Counted from the first letter of the stretch, positions 1 to 9,102 are shown. The stretch: 64,000 nucleotides of DNA from Lysinibacillus sp. B2A1 (GCA_002973635.1 CP027224.1:3296501-3360500); one strand, 5' to 3'. The notes: generated by a model not told the origin, from the sequence alone. Translations and numbers: made by a program.

Positions 1-222
1 GTTATTAAGTTTGAAAGTGAAGTAATTCAAACAGAAACCTACGATAACCCACAGAGTTCTATAAATATGTGTATGACGACAGTTGATCTTTTTATGGAAC
101 AAGCACAAGACGCAAAAATAAACAATGAATTTCCGATGTTTGCCCAAGGTCTTTTCAAGAGAGCTTTGGATGCGGGCTATGGAAATGAAGAGCTCGGTGC
201 TTTGATAAAAGTATTGAGATAG
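1..222 (+). CDS. C-terminal part of a 6PGDH-like NAD(P)-dependent (imine) reductase, partial
   Basis: The window opens inside this gene. The last 73 residues are readable, up to the TAG at 220-222. The end of the form FxxGLFKRALDAGYGNEELGALIKVL resembles the all-helical C-terminal domain of 6-phosphogluconate-dehydrogenase-like imine reductases, whose final helices often read 'LFRRAxxAGHGxxxxAALxxxL'. The Rossmann domain would lie before the window, so cofactor motifs cannot be checked. An inverted repeat follows at 278-300. The family call rests on the tail alone. Confidence 0.5.
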   Translation, partial: VIKFESEVIQTETYDNPQSSINMCMTTVDLFMEQAQDAKINNEFPMFAQGLFKRALDAGYGNEELGALIKVLR

Positions 223-277
223 AGTAGATGGGCAAAAAGTGTGATGATTTTTATGAATTCATAGCCTAAAATATGTG

Positions 278-300
278 AAGACCACTTCAGAAGTGGTCTT
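278..300. terminator. hairpin after the partial reductase gene
   Basis: AAGACCACTT and AAGTGGTCTT form a perfect 10-bp stem with a 3-base loop, about 55 bases past the stop. There is no clear T run, so it may be a weak terminator or only a stable 3' end. Confidence 0.4.
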
Positions 301-419
301 ACATACAAGGTCACTCTCTGTATGGGAAATGTGAGGGGACACATCCATCCAGACAAGAATTTACATGGTCTTGGTAATGTGTTTTTACACATAATATTTA
401 AATGATGTGAGGTGCTATA

Positions 420-860
420 ATGAAGAAAATAATCCTGATAGCACTAGCGGTAATCCATGTTTGTTTATCGTTAACAATTTATATTATCGGAAATAAATAT
501 GAATTTACTGTAAAATATACAAACACTTGGTTAGCTAATTTATTCGTTAGTCTATTACTTCTAGTAACCTTTATATTTAACAAGGAAAATGTTATTAAAA
601 AAATATCAAATCCATTATTAACAATTTATCCTATAGGGTTAGCTTTGATAAGCTTTATTATTTTTTATAATCTCCCTAATTACACTTATTTAGAAGCTAA
701 AGACATAGTAATTAGGGAGACATCCGAAGAAATTGATATTTCTAAAGAAGATGATATAAAGGGGCAATTAGGAATGTATTATATATACACAAAAGATAAT
801 GTATATATATTCAACTCTGAAGATGGCAAATATTCTAAGAGAAAAAATCTTAATGAATGA
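420..860 (+). CDS. small membrane protein, unknown function
   Basis: 146 residues, not recognised. Three hydrophobic segments can be seen (about residues 4-24, 38-55 and 66-84), followed by a soluble, acidic tail of about 60 residues rich in Lys, Glu and Tyr. GAGGTG at 409-414 sits 5 bases before the ATG. The arrangement suggests a membrane-anchored protein with a short exposed C-terminal domain. Nothing nearby indicates its job. Confidence 0.6.
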   Translation: MKKIILIALAVIHVCLSLTIYIIGNKYEFTVKYTNTWLANLFVSLLLLVTFIFNKENVIKKISNPLLTIYPIGLALISFIIFYNLPNYTYLEAKDIVIRETSEEIDISKEDDIKGQLGMYYIYTKDNVYIFNSEDGKYSKRKNLNE

Positions 861-1069
861 ACAAATTGATTTAATATTAAGAAAGGGATTGCTGTTAGAT
901 GAAGTTACGGCAATTAAGCTTATCTGGTTTGGAGAAATATAAGTTGCAAACTTAGTAGTTGTCAAGTAGGTCGTGTTACAGTATAGACTAGGAAATTTTC
1001 GTAAAATTTGATTTTCTAGGCTAGAAATGGTAAAGTAAAAACAACTTTAGGTAAAGGAGGAGAATTCTA

Positions 1070-1135
1070 ATGAAAAAAAGATCAATTCGTTTTTTAAGTA
1101 TGGGTATAGGGTTCTCCACTGCTGTTTTTTTCTAA
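1070..1135 (+). pseudogene. truncated start of a secreted-protein gene (21 codons)
   Basis: AAAGGAGG at 1053-1060 is an excellent ribosome-binding site before an ATG. The peptide begins MKKRSIRF and continues into a hydrophobic stretch like a signal peptide, but stops after 21 residues. An A/T-rich inverted repeat (about 1123-1134 with 1165-1176) straddles the stop. It may be the remnant of an exported protein or a leader peptide ahead of the RidA gene 66 bases downstream. The first reading is preferred because the peptide breaks off inside the signal sequence. Confidence 0.4.
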
Positions 1136-1201
1136 AATGCATATTCAAGGGAGAAGTCTGCAGTTTTTTAGAAAAATAGTAACCTAAAGGAGATTATATC
1201 A

Positions 1202-1594
1202 ATGAAATCAAAATTAGTTCGAAAAAATCCAATACAGGTGCCAAACCCTGTTGGAAAATATAGTCATGTAACAATCATTCCAAAAGATGCAACAATGTAT
1301 GCATTTTCTGGACAAATTGGTGTAGGACACGATGATCAATTGCCGAAAACTATACGTGAGCAAATTACAAATACTCTAAAAAATATTGAAATTATTTTAG
1401 CGTCGGAGGAAATGGATGCCACACATGTTGTGAAGGCTAACATTTGGGCGACAGAGGCAATAGATTGGGATTATTTCGATTATATATGGGATACAATGTT
1501 TGGTGACTCTTATCCCTCAATGACCATTGCCTACGTGTCAGAACTAGGTTTACCAGATATTAAAATAGAAATTGATATATGGGCTGCAAAATAA
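1202..1594 (+). CDS. RidA/YjgF/YER057c family protein
   Basis: 130 residues, the usual length of this trimeric family, whose archetype hydrolyses reactive enamine/imine intermediates. The family pattern is visible: TMYAFSGQIG near residue 35, the QxxNxLKNIEIIL helix, ATHVVKANIWAT, and a final strand IKIEIDIWAAK. The arginine that binds the substrate carboxylate in E. coli RidA (in the motif P-A-R) is not present. The aligned stretch reads YPSMTIAYV. By family knowledge this points to a Rid subgroup without classic imine deaminase activity. AAGGAG stands 11 bases before the ATG. Confidence 0.85.
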   Translation: MKSKLVRKNPIQVPNPVGKYSHVTIIPKDATMYAFSGQIGVGHDDQLPKTIREQITNTLKNIEIILASEEMDATHVVKANIWATEAIDWDYFDYIWDTMFGDSYPSMTIAYVSELGLPDIKIEIDIWAAK

Positions 1595-1991
1595 AGTGAA
1601 AAATCCATAATATCCTTCAAAAAGATTATAAAAAGTTTTATCTTAAATAACAATGTCACTCATTTAAAAAAATGTAGAGAACCCCAAAAGTTAGACTTTA
1701 ACCAGAATGAATTTCTTTCATTCTGGTTTTCTTTTAGGCTGCCAAACTTTCGCGATAGGTGACTGGACTACATTCAAGTTTACTCCTTATTCACTTGTCA
1801 TTGTAGTAGTCCATAATTCCTTTATACCACCTTTATATTTTTACTTTCACAAGTGCAATCCAATCATTAAACTCTTTTTTCTAATAATACTTCTTGAAAA
1901 TCACTAACAACGGTTCGGAAATTGAGCTTCATATGCAACTCAATGGTCTTCAAGTAAAGCCCCCGATGGTCTGATAAAGAAGATATAAGAA
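1595..1991. other. intergenic region, mostly without recognisable content
   Basis: No open frame has a ribosome-binding site or family features. Around 1680-1740 there is ACCCCAAAAGTTAGAC followed by a CCAGAATGA/TCATTCTGG inverted repeat (about 1701-1726). The first element resembles terminal sequence of some IS3-family elements. No transposase remnant was found next to it, so this is only a suggestion. Confidence 0.3.
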
Positions 1992-2348
1992 TTAAATTTG
2001 TACTTCACACATTAAAGCATGTGTATTTCCTTCAGTATTTTTAAAGAAAGTCATCCACGTTTCTGTATCTCCCATTTTCGCATCAACATGTCCCCCTTTT
2101 CAAGCAATTCTTCAAAGGTATTATTTATATCTTCAACCTAGAAATAGATAACAGAACTTTAATTTGCAAATTCATCTTTTTCAGGAAGTGAAAGAAGAAG
2201 TCGTTGCCCATTACATTCAAAAAATGCCATACTTTCTGTACTAAAAAGAAGAGGTAACCCTAATATTTCTTTATAAAATTCAATTTCATTTTCTATATTT
2301 TTTATTGACACTCCGATTTATCCAATTTTTTGAATCATTAGTTTCCAT
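1992..2348 (-). pseudogene. decayed VOC (glyoxalase/bleomycin-resistance fold) family gene
   Basis: Read on the minus strand the region gives a recognisable one-module VOC protein: IENEIEFYKEILGLPLLF, then AFFECNGQRLLLSLPE, and near the end TWMTFFKNTEGNTHALMCE. The frame is broken by at least two in-frame stops (in the first strand and after DEFAN), a third after VIYF, and a frameshift after FEELLEKG. A good GGAGG lies before the ATG at 2348, which is itself out of frame with the body. Clearly non-functional. Confidence 0.75.
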
Positions 2349-2537
2349 TATATTTCCTCCATTCATTTCATCTTACTTTTGAACACCCGATTTGGAAGCC
2401 TAATAGAAAGAGTCACTTTCCATTTATTCTATTTAATCTGAACATTCTCTTTCTTCTTCAACTAACCTGCAAAGTTTGTATTATAGGATCAGCCAGATAT
2501 TTCTGGTTAACCATTTTTTGTTACAATGGTAGTAGGT

Positions 2538-2785
2538 ATGCAGTTAAGCAATAGTAAATATAGCCCTGTAGTAAATGTAGAATTCGTATTCAAGCCTTAA
2601 GATAAAAGAGCATTTAGACAAATTGCGAAACAGATTGTAACAAAGGTGGAGCGTGATATGATATGGCTGGAACCAAGATTATTCTGCAAAGTACAATACC
2701 TCGAAAAACTCATTCGGGAATGTTACGAATTGTATCGTTTAAAGGATTTAATTTTAATAAAGTTCATGAGGAGATTATTTTGTGA
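2538..2785 (+). pseudogene. C-terminal remnant of a phage-type ATP-dependent DNA ligase
   Basis: The plus strand encodes the OB-fold end of a small ATP-dependent DNA ligase: KQIVTKVERDMIWLEPRLFC, then KVQYLEK and, after a one-base shift, THSGMLRIVSFKGFNF and a stop. It contains an in-frame TAA (after FVFKP) and a frameshift (about 2710), and has no adenylation domain. Ligases of this size occur in phages such as SPbeta, so this may be a prophage relic. It is unrelated in architecture to the complete ligD at 16.7 kb. Confidence 0.65.
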
Positions 2786-3079
2786 GGTTACGTACAAATT
2801 TATATAGAAGAAATAATCATTTCTCTTTTATTGAAAGCGATTTCTTTGTTTCCGGCACCTGCCCAATGTCTATTAATTTAAATTTTTTTGTACCCCAGTG
2901 TACCCCAATTAAGCGAGGGACAACGGGTAAAACGGGAACCGATAATTTTTACCATTTTGAATTTTAATTAAAATTTTAAATTTTTGTAAATTTATATTTT
3001 TCTCCCTTCCAATATTCCCAGAGCAAAAACCCCACCAAATCAACACTTTTACGCTATAATGTAGGACGAGGTGAAGAAA

Positions 3080-3505
3080 ATGTTTGTAAGTGAGAAACAA
3101 ATTGAAATCCGCTATGCTGAGACAGATCAAATGGGCGTGGTGTATCATGCGAACTATATTATTTGGATGGAAATTGGACGTACCCAGCTTGTAAGTGATG
3201 CTGGCTTTGAGTATGCAGCACTAGAAAAGGATGGGTATGTGTCTCCTGTCATGGATTTATCCATTTCTTATAAGGCTGCGATGCATTATGGTCAAGTAGC
3301 TACTGTGCGAACATGGGTTGAAAAGCATGATCGTCTGCGTACGACATATGGCTATGAAATTTTACATGAAGACGGCACGATAGCAGCGACAGCACAGTCT
3401 GTACATATACTTGCATATAAAGATACATTGCGTCCCGTGTCTTTAAGTAAAATTGATCCAGCGTGGGATGCGAAATATAAAGAAATCGCGCGTGAGGGGA
3501 AATAG
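3080..3505 (+). CDS. acyl-CoA thioesterase, YbgC/4-hydroxybenzoyl-CoA thioesterase type
   Basis: 141 residues in the hot-dog fold size range. The N-terminal motif RYAETDQMGVVYHANYIIWME carries the catalytic aspartate (D16) and the HANY signature of the YbgC/FadM class, which hydrolyses acyl-CoA or acyl-ACP thioesters in the cytoplasm. The ATG at 3080 is preferred over the in-frame GTG at 3071, because GAGGTG (3068-3073) is then correctly spaced. The next gene starts 11 bases after the stop, so the two probably form one transcription unit ended by the hairpin at 3898. Confidence 0.88.
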   Translation: MFVSEKQIEIRYAETDQMGVVYHANYIIWMEIGRTQLVSDAGFEYAALEKDGYVSPVMDLSISYKAAMHYGQVATVRTWVEKHDRLRTTYGYEILHEDGTIAATAQSVHILAYKDTLRPVSLSKIDPAWDAKYKEIAREGK

Positions 3506-3516
3506 GAGAACGAGAT

Positions 3517-3891
3517 ATGGAAATTTTACTTGTTTTAGGAGCCATTTTGGCTGGATTTGGTGTTGTCCTTGGTGCCTTTGGAGCACACGCTCTAAAGGAT
3601 AAGTTTTCGTCTCCATACTATGCGGCAATTTGGGAAACTGCTGTGCAATATCATATGTATCACTCATTAGGTATATTGGGTCTTGGTATTTTATCGAGTG
3701 ATGCTCTTTTAGGTGCTTCTAGTATGCTTTCTTGGGCAGGCTACTTAATGTTCGCTGGTATTGTGTTTTTCTCAGGCAGTTTATATGTATTAGCTGTAAC
3801 AGGTGTTAAAAAGCTTGGTGCAATTACACCAATTGGTGGACTGCTATTTATCGTTGCTTGGATTCTTGTAGCTATCGCTGCGCTTTCATAA
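3517..3891 (+). CDS. DUF423 family membrane protein (YwdK-like)
   Basis: 124 residues with four predicted membrane helices. The opening GAILAGFGVVLGAFGAHALK and the later YHMYHSLGILGLG are the hallmarks of DUF423. The family's function is unknown. GGAGAACGAG precedes the ATG. It is cotranscribed with the thioesterase by spacing and followed by a strong terminator. Confidence 0.9.
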   Translation: MEILLVLGAILAGFGVVLGAFGAHALKDKFSSPYYAAIWETAVQYHMYHSLGILGLGILSSDALLGASSMLSWAGYLMFAGIVFFSGSLYVLAVTGVKKLGAITPIGGLLFIVAWILVAIAALS

Positions 3892-3897
3892 TTAATA

Positions 3898-3945
3898 ACG
3901 AGGTTACGCTAAATGATTATCATTGGGTAACCTCGTTTTGTTTTT
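3898..3945 (+). terminator. intrinsic terminator of the thioesterase/DUF423 unit
   Basis: ACGAGGTTAC (3898-3907) pairs perfectly with GTAACCTCGT (3927-3936). A T-rich run follows. Confidence 0.9.
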
Positions 3946-3964
3946 GCATGAAGTTTTAAAAATA

Positions 3965-3990
3965 TGAAACAATTTGTTGATTCTTGCGTA
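3965..3990 (+). promoter_or_regulatory. sigma-W-type promoter of the SPFH/zinc-ribbon pair
   Basis: TGAAAC (3965-3970), exactly 16 bases, then CGTA (3987-3990) matches the Bacillus sigma-W consensus (TGAAAC-N16-CGTA) completely. It lies 70 bases before the start codon at 4061. Known biology: in B. subtilis the pspA-ydjGHI operon is sigma-W dependent, which fits the two genes that follow. Confidence 0.8.
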
Positions 3991-4060
3991 CAACATAGTG
4001 ATTAGATTATTTTTAATGATAAAATAAGCTTAAATATAGATGTTGAAGGTGGGAATTTTT

Positions 4061-5380
4061 ATGGGATTGTTAAAAGCTGGAGTTGGTGCATTAGTAGGCG
4101 TTCTGGAAGATCAATGGCGTGAGTACTTTTACTGTGATTCTCTTTCATCAGATGTACTGGTTGAAAAGGGTGTAAAGCGTACCTCCAAACGTGGATCTAA
4201 TAAGGGCAATGACAATATCATTAGCAATGGTTCTATTATTGCCATTAATGAAGGACAATGTATGATGATCGTTGAACAAGGGAAAGTTGTAGAGTTTTCT
4301 GCAGAGTCTGGTGAGTATGTGTATGATACATCAACTGAACCATCCATTATGTACGGCAGTGATTTATCTCAAGGCATTATGGAAACCTTTAAGCAGATCG
4401 GTAAGAGATTTACATTTGGTGGTGAACCTGCAAAGGATCAACGTGTGTACTACTTTAATAAAAAGGAAATCGTAGGTAATAAATACGGGACACCTGCACC
4501 GATTCCATTTCGTGTAATTGATCGTAATATCGGCTTGGATATTGATATTGCCATTCGTTGTCATGGTGAATATTCTTATAAAATTGTCAATCCATTACTG
4601 TTCTATACAAATGTTTGTGGTAACGTTGAACGTGAATACACAAGAGATGCCATTGATAGTCAACTAAAAACGGAGCTAATGACTGCCTTACAACCTGCTT
4701 TTGCACATATTTCTGCAAGTGGAGTACGCTATAGTGAAATTCCTGCTCATACGGTAGTACTAGCAGATGCACTTAATAAAGTATTATCAGAAAAGTGGCT
4801 TGCAACTCGTGGATTAGCTGTTGTTTCATTTGGTATTAGCTCTTTAAAAGCATCTGAGGAAGATGAAGCGATGATTAAGCAATTGCAACGAAATGCAGTG
4901 ATGCGTGATCCAGGTATGGCTGCGGCACATTTAACGGGTGCTCAGGCGGAAGCCATGATTGCAGCTGCTAATAATGAGGGTGGCGCAATGTCCGGCTTTA
5001 TGGGTATGAATATGGCAGCCCAAGCTGGTGGGGTTAACGCTGGTCAGCTTTATCAAATGAATGAGCAAAATAAGCAAGCTCAAATGGCACAAGCTGCTAC
5101 ACAAGGCCAAGCGGGGGTATGGACATGTGCATGTGGTCATGAGAATACTGGGAAGTTTTGTTCGAATTGTGGGGAAGCAAAGCCGCAAGAACAGGGTTGG
5201 ACATGTGCTTGTGGAACTGTCAACAAAGGCAAATTCTGTAGTGAGTGTGGGGCCAAAAAACCTTCAGGTGCTTTACAATATACTTGTGATAAATGTGGCT
5301 GGGAGCCGGAGAATCCTGCAAATCCCCCAAAATTCTGTCCTGAGTGTGGAGATGCTTTTGATGAAAATGACATTAAGTAA
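4061..5380 (+). CDS. SPFH-domain protein with C-terminal zinc ribbons (YdjI-like)
   Basis: 439 residues. The N-terminal half (about 20-270) is an SPFH/virion-core-like domain (WREYFYCDSL, DQRVYYFNKKE, FGISSLKASEEDE). A Gly/Ala/Met/Gln-rich linker follows, then three CxC/CxxC zinc ribbons (WTCACGHENTGKFCSNCG, WTCACGTVNKGKFCSECG, and YTCDKCGW with FCPECGD). GAAGGTGGG before the ATG at 4061 decides the start over the upstream ATG at 4040. B. subtilis YdjI is also an SPFH protein and helps recruit PspA to the membrane under envelope stress. The sigma-W promoter upstream supports the same role here. The next gene begins 14 bases after the stop. Confidence 0.85.
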   Translation: MGLLKAGVGALVGVLEDQWREYFYCDSLSSDVLVEKGVKRTSKRGSNKGNDNIISNGSIIAINEGQCMMIVEQGKVVEFSAESGEYVYDTSTEPSIMYGSDLSQGIMETFKQIGKRFTFGGEPAKDQRVYYFNKKEIVGNKYGTPAPIPFRVIDRNIGLDIDIAIRCHGEYSYKIVNPLLFYTNVCGNVEREYTRDAIDSQLKTELMTALQPAFAHISASGVRYSEIPAHTVVLADALNKVLSEKWLATRGLAVVSFGISSLKASEEDEAMIKQLQRNAVMRDPGMAAAHLTGAQAEAMIAAANNEGGAMSGFMGMNMAAQAGGVNAGQLYQMNEQNKQAQMAQAATQGQAGVWTCACGHENTGKFCSNCGEAKPQEQGWTCACGTVNKGKFCSECGAKKPSGALQYTCDKCGWEPENPANPPKFCPECGDAFDENDIK

Positions 5381-5394
5381 GGGGATGACTAGTG

Positions 5395-6498
5395 ATGTCA
5401 ACACAAGAAGCTGAAAATGCTAAACAAGTAAAGCTTGATTTCGACGCTGAGTGTCCATCATGTAGTGCCTCTATTGAATTTAATCCAGCAAGTGGAAAAC
5501 TATCATGTCCTTATTGTGGTTATGAGTCTGAAATTGCATCTCCAGAAAAAGAAGAAGAAAAAGTTGCTCAGGAAATGGACTTTGCAATGGCTGAAGAACG
5601 TGGGAATTTTAACTGGGGTGTTGAGAAAAAAACAGTTATTTGTGAGGCTTGCGCAGCGGAAACGATTTATGATGCACTACAGGTAGCTGATCGTTGTCCT
5701 TATTGTGGCTCTAATCAGGTAATGGAGGCAAGTGCAAATAATACATTGGCACCAAATGGAGTATGTGCTTTTGAAATTACTGATAAGCAAGCTGGTGAGA
5801 ACTTTCAAAGATGGATTAAGGGAAGATGGTTTACGCCAAGAGCGGCAAAGCTAAGTGCAAAACCTGACTCCTTTAAAGGTGTATATTTACCTTATTGGAC
5901 TTTTGATTCGAAAACAAGCTCAAGCTATTCTGCAAGCTATGGTAAACATCGTACAGTTACTGATAAAGATGGGAAAACTCAAACTGTAACAGACTGGTAT
6001 TCAACGAGCGGCTTTTATCAGGAATTTATCGATGATCATTTAGTCAGTGCAACAACTCGATATGATCGCAATATGATGCGGAAAATAGAACCCTTCAATT
6101 TACTTAATAATAAAGCTTATAAACCAGAATATGTAGCTGGCTTTCTATCAGAACGATACAGTATTGGTTTGCAGGATGGGTGGAGCAAAGCGAAGAAGGA
6201 AATTCACGATCATTTACATGCGCAAATCACTTCTAAAATTCGTTGGGAGAAAAATGCAGACGTTGTATCCAGCTTACGTTTTTCTACCATACATGATGAT
6301 ATTACATATAAATATCTAATGTTGCCGATTTGGCTGTCCTCATTCCATTACAAAGAGAAAATATACCGTTTTATGGTGAACGGACAAACGGGTCAAGTAG
6401 GTGGAGATGCTCCGATATCTCCGCTTCGTGTCACAATTGCTGTCATTCTCTCATTGATTACAATCGCTATTATTTGGTATTTCTTTATGTCAGAATAG
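5395..6498 (+). CDS. zinc-ribbon membrane protein (YdjG-like)
   Basis: 367 residues. Two TFIIB-like ribbons open the protein (CPSCSASIEFNPASGKLSCPYCG, and VICEACAAETIY with RCPYCGSNQV). A conserved central region follows, with GVYLPYWTFDSKTSSSYSAS and YLMLPIWLSSFHYKEKIY, and there is one C-terminal membrane helix (about 345-363). AAGGGG precedes the ATG at 5395, and an in-frame GTG directly upstream is less likely. Domain order and the neighbour match the YdjG partner of the PspA system. No pspA gene is in the window, so the operon is split or reduced compared with B. subtilis. Confidence 0.82.
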   Translation: MSTQEAENAKQVKLDFDAECPSCSASIEFNPASGKLSCPYCGYESEIASPEKEEEKVAQEMDFAMAEERGNFNWGVEKKTVICEACAAETIYDALQVADRCPYCGSNQVMEASANNTLAPNGVCAFEITDKQAGENFQRWIKGRWFTPRAAKLSAKPDSFKGVYLPYWTFDSKTSSSYSASYGKHRTVTDKDGKTQTVTDWYSTSGFYQEFIDDHLVSATTRYDRNMMRKIEPFNLLNNKAYKPEYVAGFLSERYSIGLQDGWSKAKKEIHDHLHAQITSKIRWEKNADVVSSLRFSTIHDDITYKYLMLPIWLSSFHYKEKIYRFMVNGQTGQVGGDAPISPLRVTIAVILSLITIAIIWYFFMSE

Positions 6499-6502
6499 TT
6501 AT

Positions 6503-6553
6503 AAGCAGTATTCCTGTAGGGTTTAAAACCATGCATAGGAATACTGCTTTTTA
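6503..6553 (+). terminator. intrinsic terminator of the YdjI/YdjG-like operon
   Basis: AAGCAGTATTCCT (6503-6515) pairs perfectly with AGGAATACTGCTT (6537-6549), followed by TTTTT. Confidence 0.9.
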
Positions 6554-7012
6554 ATTGGAAATAGTTAGAGAAAGGACATACTTTAGAACCAAGTTGTCAT
6601 AAAATCGTCCAAAATAATGGGTGAACGAATGAATAATGGAAAGGAAATAGGTGAAATATCTCTAGTTATCACGACTTTCTCCTTGATCTACAGCATAAGT
6701 TATAGTAATAAAGTGAAATCAATCAGAGAAGAATTGCCTCATTATTATTGTAGAAATTTCTGTAAAGTTTTCATGTGATAAATGTATTTTGTCAAAAGGT
6801 GTTTTTTAGTGTCAGTGTGTTTGGAGTAGTTGTTCGGTAATATAAAAGCGATTTCAATGGCTTATTTTGAACAATTTTTGTCAAGTGAAGTTGCGAATTT
6901 ACTTTAAACAAATTATGATACAGTCAGAGAGCTTTTTCATGTAATAAGCTGTGAATGTAATGCTATTCTTGAATAACTGTTAGAAGGTTATTCATGTATG
7001 GAGGTTTCGACA
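6554..7012. other. A/T-rich intergenic region before the EAL-domain gene
   Basis: No coding sequence supported. A possible sigma-A promoter is TTGCGA-N17-TATGAT at about 6891-6919. Nothing else was recognised. Confidence 0.3.
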
Positions 7013-8217
7013 ATGGATGCAATTGAAGTGTTAACAAATTTAGATCAAATACATGGGTATTTTCAACCAATATTTAGCGCAGATGCGCATACGGTGATTG
7101 CCTACGAAATTTCCGGACAGTTACAAATTGAGGGTCAACAAATTAATCTAAAGGATTTTGTGAATAATGAAGATATTCCAGAAGAGTATCGCATTGACAT
7201 GGAACATAAAATTTTACATGCTGCTTTAGTTAAAATAGACGAAATCGCACCAGAACTTGATATTTATATACCAAGTAATCCCAATGTTTTAATGCAAGAT
7301 TTTGGAGAGAGTCATTTTAATATTATTCAGCAATATATTAGAGAAGAAGATTTCCATCGAATTGTACTGGTTGTTTCGGAGCATCGTTTTTTAGGAGATA
7401 TTCATAAATTACACCATGCATTGCGCTACTTTACAACATATGGTGTGAAAATCGCTGTTCAGGAAGTCGGTGCGGAGAGTCACCTAGAGCATATTGCTTT
7501 GTTATCCCCTCAAATTCTGAAGGTAAACACACGAGATTTAAATTATGATTCTTGGTCTGCCCAATCTGATATGATTTCAGCAATAGGAGGGCTAGCCTAT
7601 AAAATAGGAGCAAACCTCTTATTTGAAGGAATTGAAACTGTCTATCAGTTACAATTTGCCTGGAAAAATGGGGGAGGTACTATCAAGGGCCTTACTTAGC
7701 AAACCCTGCAATGACATTTGTTGAGAAGGATATATTAAAGGAGCGCTTCAAGGAGGAATGTCAGCAATTTATTACCTCTGAGAAGAAAATGCTAGAGACA
7801 CAATATTTCGAGTTGAAAAAACTAAGAGAAGAGTTAGAAGCGATTATCAATCGAGTAAAACCTTCAAGTGACAACATCTCCCATTTAGAGCATTTAGCAC
7901 AGCTGTTGGATCATTATTCATTCCGACTATATATTTGTAATGAGGATGGCTTCCAACTATCGCCAAACGTCATGCGTATTGATGGGAAGTGGGAATTACA
8001 GCCAAGAGCAATCAATAAAAACTGGAGCTGGCGTCCTTATTTCCTACAAACTATTATCAAGATGCGCAATGATCAAAGTGGAGAAATATCTGAGCTATAC
8101 CGGGATATTGAAACAGGAGAAATTACCAGAACATTTTCAATCGCCATTAATGAGCATGAGTACTTGTTTGTCGATCTTTCTTATGATTATCTTTATGAAC
8201 ATAGTATTTTCAGATAA
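7013..8217 (+). pseudogene. ykuI: YkuI-like EAL-domain protein, interrupted by one frameshift
   Basis: Two consecutive frames together give one YkuI-type protein: an N-terminal EAL domain (7013-7699) and a C-terminal YkuI_C PAS-like domain (from 7711, including NWSWRPYFLQTIIKMRN and YDYLYEHSIFR). The shift is at about 7672-7682, in GGGGGAGG. The first frame runs WKNGGG and soon stops, whereas the other gives RYYQGPYLANPAMTFVEKD as expected after WKNGG. GGAGG (7000-7004) sets the start at 7013. In B. subtilis YkuI binds c-di-GMP. Here the EAL signature reads YEISG, the usual DDFG reads QEVG, and EGIET is kept, so even the intact protein would probably be a sensor and not a phosphodiesterase. 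Confidence 0.85.
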
Positions 8218-8502
8218 GTCTAAAATGCTTATATAGCAAGGGTTGGGGTATAATCAATGATTGTACTCCAACCTTAAGGATGCTCACAATTGTATGGTGG
8301 AATAAATCGCTGAGAAACGTTTTAATTTATGTTTCCATTTTAAAGCAATGAAAATAATTACTACTGATAGGTTTCAAACTAGCAGTAATAAATACATAAG
8401 CATCCTTTTTAATTTAGGGTTGTGCATTTATTAAATTTTCTAACACCGTGTTTTAAAGTTTTTAAATCTCTAATAATTCCTCCCTCATAAAACTATAAGT
8501 GA

Positions 8503-8703
8503 TTATTTAAAATATTCTGGTTTTGCAACTTTAAATGAAGCTACTTCGCCACAGTTTTTACAAAAAGTCATAATAAGGGGTGACCCTACTGCAATTATTG
8601 AACCTATTGGTCTTATATTACCTTGACTAGTAGTACCGCCAACTTGCCCAGTTGTAAAGGAATCACTACCGCAAGCCTTACAAACTAATTTTTCGTTTTC
8701 CAT
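8503..8703 (-). CDS. small zinc-ribbon protein, copy 1
   Basis: 66 residues with paired cysteines LVCKACGSDSF and FCKNCGEVASFK that would hold one zinc ion. Function unknown. GAGGTG lies upstream of the ATG. It is paralogous to the protein at 54995-55192 and to a remnant at 42839-42990. The start-proximal region, including a GATACAATTTA promoter-like sequence, is shared with the 55-kb copy, so the promoter was duplicated together with the gene. Confidence 0.7.
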   Translation of the reverse strand: MENEKLVCKACGSDSFTTGQVGGTTSQGNIRPIGSIIAVGSPLIMTFCKNCGEVASFKVAKPEYFK

Positions 8704-9102
8704 GATTTCACCTCGTTATGTAATATATTTAAATTGTATCAAAAAAGCCGCAGCGTCGTCACACGGTACAGCTAAGAATTGATTGTCATCATTCTATTGG
8801 CTAGTGAAGCTAACTGTAGACGAGCTTTATCTCTTGCATGGTAAGGCTTTTTATTATGCTTTGAAAATTGTCAAACTGGCTATTAAATAAAAAGTATCGT
8901 ATCTATTTTACGGCTAGTAGATATCTCGAGCTATTGAGAGAGTTGTCATACATGTACTATCAGTTGGGCGGAGTTTAGTGTGGTTTTAAGAGCGTAATCT
9001 GTAGAATATGATTCCAATTTGTAGCCTCTCGCATTATTATTAAGTACAGAGAGATATTGTTATCCTCGCCAGAATGATAGTAAAGTATAGCGGAGGGTTC
9101 AA
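8704..9102. other. intergenic region, nothing coding seen
   Basis: Near 8747-8783 it carries a short element (CAGCGTCGTCACACGGTACAGC) that recurs in modified form at 42797-42832 and 55232-55258. The rest has no recognisable feature. Confidence 0.35.

Noticed and set aside
853..942. 29-codon ORF overlapping the end of the 420-860 gene
   Set aside because: The overlap looks like translational coupling, but there is no ribosome-binding site and the peptide shows no features. Length is within chance.
1707..1907. 66-codon plus-strand ORF
   Set aside because: No ribosome-binding site. It lies across an inverted repeat and has a shadow-like composition rich in Phe and Ile.
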